A stretch of 64,000 bases of DNA, taken from assembly GCA_002746885.1 (NCBI GenBank), contig PDRS01000005.1, positions 1 to 64,000 of the forward strand, read 5' to 3'. The notes beneath the pieces were generated by a model that saw nothing but the letters and a program-made list of their open reading frames with translations, had not been told where the DNA came from and did no database searches. The translations under genes were made by a program, and so were the position numbers. How positions within the stretch are numbered: position 1 is the stretch's first letter; every line of letters starts with the position of its first letter. This DNA is from Candidatus Saccharimonadota bacterium. GTDB lineage: Bacteria; Patescibacteriota; Saccharimonadia; Saccharimonadales; UBA4665. Below, in pieces: positions 1 to 9,000 of this stretch.

Positions 1-222
1 TTCGTTGCCATGCTCCATGACGTATTCGACCTCATCGGCGGTTTGACCGATCAGCGCTCCCAGTTCGGCGAACATTTGGTTGCCGCTGAACTCGCCGCGA
101 TCATTTCGCTTGGAAAGCTCGAGCACGGCACCGCTGAGCGTCAAATCGTTTTGACGCAACCAGCGATTGAACCCATCGTCGCGAATAACATCAAAAAAGT
201 CGAAAACAATCGCCTTGATCAT
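1..222 (-). CDS. HAD-superfamily phosphatase, N-terminal part (runs off the window)
   Basis: The reading frame starts at an ATG at 222 on the minus strand and stays open to base 1. It begins MIKAIVFDFF, the nucleophile motif I region of HAD hydrolases (DxFD-type, with the first Asp as the expected nucleophile), followed by what looks like the helical cap. Motifs II-IV would lie beyond the window edge. A TACAAT -10 box (229-234) ends six bases before the ATG, so the mRNA is predicted to be leaderless. The first 234 bases are about 97 percent identical to 1508-1741, where a damaged copy lies. This left copy may be the intact gene, but its other half is not visible. Substrate unknown. Confidence 0.65.
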   Translation of the reverse strand, partial: MIKAIVFDFFDVIRDDGFNRWLRQNDLTLSGAVLELSKRNDRGEFSGNQMFAELGALIGQTADEVEYVMEHGNE

Positions 223-292
223 GACTACATTGTAACGCACGGCGCCTTGTTTGGCGCGCCAGCGGTCGAAAAGAAATTATCAGCGCGCCCCT

Positions 293-319
293 CTGCTACA
301 AGGGGTCTCCTTGTAGCAG
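293..319. other. Perfect 11-bp hairpin upstream of the HAD gene
   Basis: CTGCTACAAGG (293-303) and CCTTGTAGCAG (309-319) are perfect inverted repeats around a five-base loop. A decayed version of the same sequence lies upstream of the second HAD copy (about 1807-1834). It sits between the divergent HAD (-) and CPBP (+) genes and upstream of both predicted start sites, so it may be an operator rather than an RNA hairpin. Confidence 0.6.
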
Positions 320-390
320 GAATCTAGATTTAGAAGGCAGTCCTCTAACAGCAGCGTTTACATTAATTATGACAGTAGTACACTGGAGTT

Positions 391-1233
391 ATGGCATGTC
401 GGAAGAAGCGATATCGATCAACTGGAACCAGCCATAGGAAAAGCTTCTTTGCAATATTTGGCATATTCGGTGTGATCGCGGCACTGCAATTTGTTGATGT
501 GGCGTTACAGCAAAATCTATCGAGTCGCGCTGGTCTTCTTGTTTATCCGATATCGACAATTCTTGTGACGCTGATGCTCGTTTGGCGTCGGCGCATGTAT
601 GTAAGTGTTCGGCATGCTGCTTTTGCCATAGCCTTTGGCGTATTTGTTGCACTTATCCGCTATCTTAACGGTGATGAGTTTTGGCTGGATCTCGGAGTTT
701 GGATGTTTGTAGGAACGCTTGGCGCTCTCACTATGCTCAAGCACGCAAATATTCTGAAAGAAACACTCGGCTTCGGACGACTATTTCGTTCGCGAAGAGC
801 TCTCGGCATTTGTTTGGGCCTTGGTATCGCGCTCGGCCTGATTAACCTCAATTTTGATCACGCCGCTGGTGCTCCATTTTTAACCCAATTGCCGAATTGG
901 TTTGCGCTCGGTCTTAGTGCTGGTTTACTCGAAGAGATGGGGATTAGATTATTCATCCTTTCACTTATCGTTTATTCTCTAGGCCGGATGCCTCATCGGC
1001 GTTTAGAAATTACGCTCACGTATATGCTTTTGATTATTCCACATAGTTTTCTACATCTCACGGGAACTGCTGCTGCTGGCGAATGGGCATCCGCCATTAG
1101 CAATACAGTGTCGCTGGCTATTATTTTTGGCTTTCCACTGTCGTTCTTGATGATGCGATACGGTGTTGCTGCCGCTGTTATCGCCCATACATTGATCGAC
1201 ACGCTACGATTTCTCTATAGTGGCGGTTTGTAA
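391..1233 (+). CDS. CPBP-family intramembrane metalloprotease
   Basis: This is a 280-residue membrane protein with about eight hydrophobic segments. It carries the CPBP (CAAX protease / bacteriocin-processing) motifs in order: EEMGIR near residue 180 (the EExxxR glutamates), a histidine in IPHSFLHL, and HTLID near the C-terminus. In characterised family members the two glutamates and two histidines bind the catalytic metal inside the membrane. The substrate cannot be predicted. TACACT (379-384) ends six bases before the ATG, with GGAG in between, so both leaderless and SD-driven starts are possible. The gene lies between the two HAD copies and converges on the damaged one. Confidence 0.85.
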   Translation: MACRKKRYRSTGTSHRKSFFAIFGIFGVIAALQFVDVALQQNLSSRAGLLVYPISTILVTLMLVWRRRMYVSVRHAAFAIAFGVFVALIRYLNGDEFWLDLGVWMFVGTLGALTMLKHANILKETLGFGRLFRSRRALGICLGLGIALGLINLNFDHAAGAPFLTQLPNWFALGLSAGLLEEMGIRLFILSLIVYSLGRMPHRRLEITLTYMLLIIPHSFLHLTGTAAAGEWASAISNTVSLAIIFGFPLSFLMMRYGVAAAVIAHTLIDTLRFLYSGGL

Positions 1234-1329
1234 ATGTAGCGGCAGTAAGTACGCAGAAACGCAGTCGATCCCTGATAAATATGCGGAGCGCTCGAGACGT
1301 GTCATCTTGCGGGGCTGTGAATGTTATTT

Positions 1330-1729
1330 TCAGCCCGTACTGTTTGCTAACGCTTGTTTAAGTTGCTCGGTTGAGCTGAACAAAATGCCGTGTATTCCGG
1401 CGGCTGTTGCTCCGGCGATGTGCCGCGGGTTGTCGTCGACGAACACGCATTCATCGGCTGTTACGCCGAGCCGTTCGAGAACGATTGCAAAAATCGCTGG
1501 CTCGGGTTTCGTTGCCATGCTCCATGACGTATTCGACCTCATCGGCGGTTTGACCGATCAGCGCTCCCAGTTCGGCGAACATTTGGTTGCCGCTGAACTC
1601 GCCGCGGTCATTTCGCTTGGAGAGTTCGAGCACGGCACCGCTGAGCGTCAAATCGTTTAGGCGCAGCCAGCGATTGAACCCATCGTCGCGAATAACATCA
1701 AAAAAGTCGAAAACAATCGCCTTGATCAT
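1330..1729 (-). pseudogene. Damaged second copy of the HAD phosphatase
   Basis: From the ATG at 1729 the frame gives MIKAIVFDFF and about 73 residues that match the gene at 1-222. Near 1510 it slips into another frame, where KPEPAIFAIVLERLG and CVFVDDNPRHIAGA follow. These are HAD motif III (Lys) and motif IV (DD). The two halves are fused with a frameshift, and roughly 70 residues that normally lie between cap and motif III, including motif II, are missing. A product would not be a working phosphatase. Its TACAAT -10 box (1736-1741) is six bases before the ATG and intact. Frameshift and deletion are seen directly; loss of function is inferred. Confidence 0.75.
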
Positions 1730-1741
1730 GACTATATTGTA
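1508..1741. repeat. Direct repeat of bases 1-234
   Basis: Base 1508 aligns with base 1 and 1741 with 234, without gaps and with seven mismatches (about 97 percent identity). The repeat covers the 5' half of the HAD gene and its -10 box. Six mismatches are in the coding part: five are synonymous and one changes Gln to Leu. Beyond the -10 box the two flanks are unrelated apart from a shared hairpin motif. The true left end of the repeat lies outside the window. Confidence 0.9.
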
Positions 1742-1868
1742 GCGTATGTCATTCTGCTCGACATGCTGTCGGGCAGCCCTTGCGACAAAAGAAACACCCA
1801 CATCTTCTGCTACAAGGAGTTGCTCTGTAGCAAGAATCTAAAGCAGCTTCTTGAAAGAACGAGGCTCA

Positions 1869-1982
1869 ATGGCTAAAAATGATGAGCATACGAATCCTTT
1901 TCTGGTTGTTTTGGCCTTCAGGGGTGAAGCGTTCTTGTGCCAGGACATCAACCAAGACCCCGAATTACTGTCACGGCTCTAG
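1869..1982 (+). CDS. Possible small protein, 37 codons
   Basis: An ATG preceded by GAGG (1861-1864) opens a 37-residue frame starting MAKNDEHTNPF and ending LLSRL. Nothing is recognised. It fills part of the roughly 400-base space between the HAD pseudogene and the lipoprotein promoter. Only the SD-like site and lack of other content support it. Confidence 0.2.
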   Translation: MAKNDEHTNPFLVVLAFRGEAFLCQDINQDPELLSRL

Positions 1983-2015
1983 AGTGGGGGTTTTGAGAGG
2001 GATGTGTATTAGGCA

Positions 2016-2044
2016 TAGACAAAACGCATAAAAAGTGCTACAAT
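2016..2044 (+). promoter_or_regulatory. Promoter of the lipoprotein gene
   Basis: TAGACA (2016-2021) and TACAAT (2039-2044) are separated by 17 bases. Transcription would start near 2051 and leave a leader of about 80 bases before the ATG at 2131. Confidence 0.6.
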
Positions 2045-2130
2045 TTGCATGTAAAAGTATTGTGTTTGCTTTTCAGTGGGAATGGCGACAACGGTTAACT
2101 ACTGCATAGTAGAAAGCGAGGAAAGATTCT

Positions 2131-2868
2131 ATGACAAGAGGCTATGAGTCCAGCGGCGTGAGCAGTGCAGCAGACGGAACACGTCCCTGGTTGAACCTAG
2201 GAAAAGGTGCTGCATTGCTGACAGCAGTAGCATTGACTGTGACAGGCTGTACTGCATCGGGCGACACCACTCCTGAAAATACTAGTGCAGTATCCGCATC
2301 GACCGAGATGGGTTCTACTGTCGGCGAAGCGACTATGCCGGCGCCTGAACAACAGGCATCTATGACAGAAGCAGATGCCTACGTCTCAGAGCAAACAAAA
2401 CAATTGGCTCTGGCTATGTTGGATACTCTCGCGTCGCCAGACGCAACCCAGCAGCAAGATACTCAGCTTCGATTTGGTCTCAGCGACCAAGGCGAAGGGC
2501 AGGCCGCCTCGGGTCCGCATGTGACTATAGCTTATGAAGCCCCGAAAGAAGACAGCGTAGATCCCGATTCTATACACCTAGCGTTCGCTGTTCCCCAAAG
2601 CGTAGCCGATACGCTGGCGCGAGACGGGGTTACTCCATCGACAATACGCGGCGCACTTGAGGGGAGTGGTACGCGGTTTGCATACGGAGATGTACGGCTT
2701 AACACTGAAGGTGGCCGCGTGATATATGCAAACTATTTTGTGGGCGCACAGGGCAACGGCCCCGATGGATCCGAAATCCCAGATATAGATACCGGGAGTG
2801 CGGCTACTTTCGTAAATACCATCTATTATGGGGCTGGAGAGCATTTTGGCTATGAGGCGGTAGCGTAA
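2131..2868 (+). CDS. Predicted lipoprotein of unknown function
   Basis: The 245-residue product starts with a hydrophilic N-terminal stretch of about 27 residues, then a hydrophobic segment (ALLTAVALTVTGC) that ends in a lipobox-like TVTGC. Lipid attachment to that Cys and display on the outer face of the membrane are expected. The next 60 residues are rich in Thr, Ser and Glu, like a linker. The remaining soluble domain of about 170 residues is not recognised. A long N-region before the hydrophobic stretch is unusual for a lipoprotein signal. GAGGAAAG lies upstream of the ATG. The gene precedes the giant surface protein but has its own promoter. Confidence 0.7.
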   Translation: MTRGYESSGVSSAADGTRPWLNLGKGAALLTAVALTVTGCTASGDTTPENTSAVSASTEMGSTVGEATMPAPEQQASMTEADAYVSEQTKQLALAMLDTLASPDATQQQDTQLRFGLSDQGEGQAASGPHVTIAYEAPKEDSVDPDSIHLAFAVPQSVADTLARDGVTPSTIRGALEGSGTRFAYGDVRLNTEGGRVIYANYFVGAQGNGPDGSEIPDIDTGSAATFVNTIYYGAGEHFGYEAVA

Positions 2869-3045
2869 AGTGTACCCTCGATAATTCCGCCAAACACAAG
2901 CCCGCAGGATGTATTAATGTGCGGCGTTAGAGGTCTAGTCTAGCGCTATGCGCGCGCGAAGTCTGATAGGCTATACATATTATTCGTGAGTGGGGCTGAC
3001 GGAATACCCAAGCCGTGGTTTGGGTTGTGAGTATGCGGGCGAGAC

Positions 3046-3054
3046 TGGTATACT
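3046..3054 (+). promoter_or_regulatory. Extended -10 promoter of the giant surface protein
   Basis: TGGTATACT is an extended -10 (TGn plus TATACT). A weak TTGTGA at 3025-3030 could be the -35. The predicted start of transcription falls on or next to the ATG at 3061, giving a leaderless mRNA. Confidence 0.65.
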
Positions 3055-3060
3055 GTGGTT

Positions 3061-6000
3061 ATGCTTGTGAAGGGGATCGGTAAGTACCGACAGGTATGGC
3101 GATGGTTGGCTGTCATCTGTTGCGTGGTTGCGCTCGGCGTTTTTTTGGCAACGCGAGTGTTTGCGGCCGCTGTCCCGACAGTGTCTTTTAGCAGCACCGA
3201 ACCGCAGCCGTTCATCGGTGAGGATTTCAACTTCACGGTGACGTTCGACAACACTGGCGATAGCGCCGGCTACGGTCCGTACGTCGATGTGGTTGTACCT
3301 GGTGATGTTACGCTTAACTCTGCGCAGTACGTTGGTTCTGGTGTGCCGCTTGGCACGCCGCTGGTTTTTCCAGTCGGTTCGCCGTCTTGCGTAGAACATC
3401 CCTTTGCCAAAAATATGTACGGTGAGCCAGCTGAAGTATGTCTGCCAAATAACCCGAGCGTCGGAGCGAAATTATACGCCGTCAAGCTGCCGTTCGGCTC
3501 GTTTGTAGAAGAGCAAACTGCTGCTGAGATCGAATTTTCCGCCAGCATGAGCCCGACTGCCACCATCGGCGTCGCTCAACCGATCACGGCGCAGGGCGGG
3601 TTCTACCTCGGTGAAGATCCGCTGAACAATCCTACGACCGATGCGCCATTTACTGGCAATCAAGCGTCTCATGATGTCACGCCGTCGGTCATGCGCATTA
3701 GCAAAGCTTACGTAACCGACTATCTCGCAAACGAGCCAGAAATTACACTTGGCCCGAACAACCAGCAAGTGTTTCGCTTGTCGGTCGATGTGGCAAATGG
3801 CGCGACCATCGACAATCTAGTTATTCAGGATACGTTAGCGGCTGAGTTTACTCGCCTCGGCGAGCAGGCAATTACTGCTGGCGGTGTCGACACCAGCAGC
3901 GGTCAGGACGTCACCGTCACGTGGCCGAGCATTACGGGCGGCCCGGGTGCGGTCGACGCGTCGGTCGATGTGCGGTTTGCCGTACCAGTGGATGCAAATG
4001 GCGCGCCGGTCGTTGACAGTGCGAACGGATATTTAAATACCGTGGGCAACACCGCTACGGTCGATGGCTCCTACCAGTCAAACACACTACCTCAGCAGTC
4101 GACCTCGCTCGCCGCGCCGCTCAACATCAAACCGCTTATCACGCAAAAAACCGTTGCCATACAAAATGACGTTGGCGCCGCAGACTACACGCCGGGCGAC
4201 ACCGTCAGGTACACGATCGAGACGTATGTCAGCGATTACCACGCCCTGAGCAACCTGCAGATCACCGATATTGCTCCCGACGGCGTCACGTACCAAACCG
4301 GCTCGTCGACGGTCGAGCTGACGCAGGCGGGCGCGACTAACACATTGGCGATTACGCCGACGGTGACAAACGATGCGCCAGGTGCTGGTCAGACGACGCT
4401 GCTATACGATCTCTCGGGTGAGGGCAATCTACTCGGCGGCTGTTTTGTGACGAATGCTAACCCAGACTGTGCTGTGAGAGATGAAGGCCGCACCAAAGTG
4501 CGCATCACGTTTGACGCGACAATCGACGACACCTATGCAAACAACCAGCCAATCGACCAAAACGACACGCTCGTCAATGATGTTTCGAGCCAGGCAGACC
4601 TCCTCGGCAGTGACTTGACCGACACAGGCGATGATGTCGGCGATGACAGCAGCGCCTCGCTGACAGTGGTCCGCGGCTCGATTCAGAAATCGCTCCACGC
4701 TGTCAACGGATCGACTACACTACCGACTGAGCTATCGGTTGGCGACGTCGTAACCTATCGTTTGCAGTATCAATTGCCGTCAACCGATGTTAATGAGCTA
4801 ATTTTAGATGACTTCCTACCCCTGCCGATGTTTGATGCCAGCGAAGTTATCAACTTTGACGCCAGCGTACCCAAAGGCACTATTCCAGCGGCGGGGCAGA
4901 GTAACTTTGGTGCACTTGAAACGCTGTATGACTTTGAGGGCGACGTACCAACTCTCACGACCGAACCAGGCAATGTCGTGCGCTTTGCCTATTCGGCGAT
5001 CAACGACGTAAACAACGCCAGTCGGGCAGTCGATATTCTGTTTAGCGTCACAATCTCAGACGAGGCGTACGCACCGAATCTATCAGTCACCAATCTTGCG
5101 ACCGCCACAGAGAGTAGCCAAGTTTCAAGTTCCACCAGCACCAACGCGCTAGTGCAAATTCAACTCGGCATACCACAGCTAGTTATCGACAAAGGTGCTG
5201 TCGCCACCTCGAACCCTGAAGCCGTGTTCTCGCCGACGCCAAATGCACCAGTCAGCTTCAATGCGCCCGGCACGAGCGGCCCGCGTTTTAGCGGTACGAT
5301 TACCTCGGCTAGTTTGGACAGCCAGCCGATCAGTAGCAGTGTCAATGATACCGATGGTGGCGACATCACGACCTTTGCTATCGTGGTCGAAAACGAGGGC
5401 GACAACATCGCGCATGAAATCGACATCACCGACAGTTTGCCAGCTGAATATGGCGAACCGACCAGCGGTTACAACCTGCGCGTCAGCAATGGCGCCGGTA
5501 CGGTGCTGCCGCATACCAATATCGGCGGTGGCAGCGGCTTGTTCGACCAGGGCATTCGCATCACACCAGGCTTGCCTGGCGGTGAAACTGACGGTACGAA
5601 CATTATAGTTATTACGTATGACGCTGTGATTACCGCGAACGCCCCAGTTGGAACCACGCTAACCAACACGGCGAGTGTGACTAACTTCACCGCTCAGCCG
5701 GGCGGCGTCAACTATGTCACCGATCCAACTACCTTCCTAGCAACGGCCGACGCGAACGTGCCTGATCCGACCATGACTCATGTCATCGCAAGCACGGCCG
5801 ATCCGTCGACCACGGGCGACCAAGTTGCCATCGGCGAAGAGGTGACGTACACCACAACCATCACGCTACCCGAAGGCTACACGCCGAACGCCAAGCTAAC
5901 AGGTTCATTCGATAGTTGTCTAGCGCTGACTCATCTCGACAGCCTGACGCCGAGTAGCGGCGTCACGACCAGCGGCGACTTCAATACGGCGTTAGCAAAC

Positions 6001-9000
6001 GCCAGCGTGACAGGCAATGGTAGTCAGTTTGAGATAGACCTCGGCGATATCACCAACGCCGATACCGACAACAACGCGCCAGACACATTAACGCTGGTTT
6101 ATCGCGGCATACCAACCAACTCGTCGAGTTGCAATGCCGGCAATACTAGAGGCGCCAACATGAACTTCACTTGGGATACCGACGGTAGCGCAACTGGTAA
6201 CGCTCAAGTTGTCATCGCCGAGCCAAATATCACCACCAACAAAGTATTCACAACTAGCGGCGGTGATGCGGACGACACAAAGACCATACAACTAACCGTT
6301 CAGGGCGCAAGTGGTGCTAATCGTTCGACGGCTCACAACGTGGTGGCGACTGACGATCTATCATCGACCAACTTTGTTTATGCTGGTAACATGACCAGCG
6401 TCAGCGGCCCAGCGCCAACTAATATGTCAGAATCTGGCGGCGTCGTGACGTTTAATTGGGATAGTTTAGCGCCAGGACAGACCGCCGTCGTCAGTTTTGA
6501 CACCACGCTCTCAGCCAACACGCAGGCTGGCCAGACCTATCCAAATACCGCCAACACCACTTGGACCAGCCAGGCTAGCGACCCAACTGGCGTCGATACG
6601 TACAACTCGCTGGCTTGTCAGCGTACTGGCAACACTGGCGGCTGCGGCGGCAATGTCAATGATTATCGATCAAACGGCAGCGCCAGCATAACGGCCACCA
6701 ATCTGACTCATAGCAAATCAATCGTTGCCACCAGCGAGGATTCAACCACTGGCAATAACGCCACCATCGGCGAGGTAGTTCGCTACCGCCTTGTCACGTC
6801 TATACCCGAAGGCTCGCAAACCGATTTGAAATTAAACGACCAACTACCAAACGGCATGAGCTTTATCGACGACGGCAGCGCCCGAATGGCCCTGGTATCA
6901 ACTAGCGGCGCGATTACTTCGTCAACCATCAATGGTGCTGGACTAGCCGTCAGCGGCGGTACCGCCAACATCAACTCGATCACGCCGACGTTCACCGTGC
7001 CAAGCAGTGCGATTAGCGGCGGACCGTTTAGTAACGGTACCGACCCAATTTTCGAGCTAGGCGACATTACTAACACTGACAATGATGCCGATAACGAGTA
7101 CGTCGTCGTCGAATTCAATGTGCTGGTGCGCGACGAAGCCACCAACCTACGCGGCACCACGCTGACCAACACTTACGGCGCCACTATCAATGGCACATCA
7201 GCTGGCGCCAACAACAGCACCGCACTGACTGTCCAAGAACCCGACATCAGCCTGGACAAAACAGTCGGCACTGCACCAGTCGACGCCGGTGACGAAGTCG
7301 TCTACCACATAGTCATCACCAACCAAAACGGCGCCAATGTCATCACCGGCCACGACCTCAGCTTTAGCGATGAACTAAATACGCATTTACAATTTGTTGC
7401 CATCGATAACGTCGCCGCCCCAGCTTATGTCACGCTCGACACGTCGGGTACCAGCGGCCAAAACGTATCAGCCAACTTTGCTGAGCTGCGCCCAGGCGAC
7501 AGTGTATCGTTTGATATTCGAGCTACTGTCAGAGACACTGCACCAGCCAATTTCATCGTGCCAAACACCGGCGAAATCGAAGCCTCATCGCTGCCTGGCG
7601 ACGGCACGACACCGAACCCAACTGGCTCGAACGCACCAGCCGACAGCGAGCGTACTTACAACGGCAGCAGCACCGCCAACACCCAGCTCGGCCCGCCGTC
7701 CGTCGAAAAACAAGCGCCGAACGCCAGCGACTATGTCATCGGCGAGACGGTCGAGTATCCCATCGTCATTCGCGTACCAGAAGGCGTCACTCAAAACGTC
7801 AGCGTGAACGACCTGCTACCAGCTGGACTACGCTACGAATCATTCACGCTCGACACCGCCGGCTTCAGCGGCAGCCTGACAAATGACCCGCCCATCATCC
7901 CTACGCCAGTTACCGTACCAGGCAACGACGGGGAAGATGCAACCTTTGATTTTGGCACCATCAATGTCAGCGGCACCAACGGCAATTACAGCCAGTTCCG
8001 CTTGCTTGTCACCGCTCGCGTCACCGACAATACCGCAACTGTATACGAAGGCGCGACGCTCACCAACGGCGCCAGACTCACCTACATCGATCCAAATACC
8101 AACCAACCGACTACGCTCAACAGCCCAACTTCACCAGCTATCACCATTCACGAACCATCGCTCACTACCACGAAAACCCTGGCCGACCCAACTACGCCGC
8201 GCCACGTTGGCGACACGCTCGACTACACCGTAAATGTCAGCAACACTGGTCAGGCGACGGCGTATGAATGGCAGATCGACGACACGCTGCCAGAATACAC
8301 CAACCTGACTGGCCAGCCGACATGTAGCATTGGCGGTTCGCCGGTAAACATCAACTCATCGGTCAATGGCGGCGTATTAAATATCCAGCCAAACCCGTTA
8401 GCGGGTAGTGCGTTAGCAATTGGCGAATCTGTAAGTTGTACATACGAACTAACGGTCACGGCAGGCGCCTTGGCGAGCTCAACCTATAGCAACACCGCTG
8501 ATGCCGACTGGCGCAGCGCACCGGCTACTGATCCGATCAGCCGTCTATACGACGATAGCGTACCGCTGGCGGTCGACGGTACGCAAGACACCGCTACAGC
8601 GAGCTTCACTACGGACGGCGCTATTATCGCTAAATCAAACGGCGGCCTAAATACTGCAGTCGTCGGCCAAAACATACCATTCACCTTGACGGTGAGCATC
8701 CCAGCCGTAACCGCCAACGATTTCACGGTGGTCGATACCTTGCCGGCTGGTTTGATATTCAACAACGATGCCGTCGTGACTGGTACCACTGGTGTGAGCT
8801 TGGCTGTTGGTGGACCAAACGACGGCTCAGCCCCAACCACGCTAACGTGGACAGACAGCTCGCTGGTCGGCGATGGTACGCCGATCACCATCACCTACAC
8901 CGCTCGAGTTGCTAACGTCGCATCGGTTCAAGATGGCGTTAATCTCGAAAACACTGCCGAATTGTCCTATGTAGACTCAGCCAGCAACACCGTAACCGCC

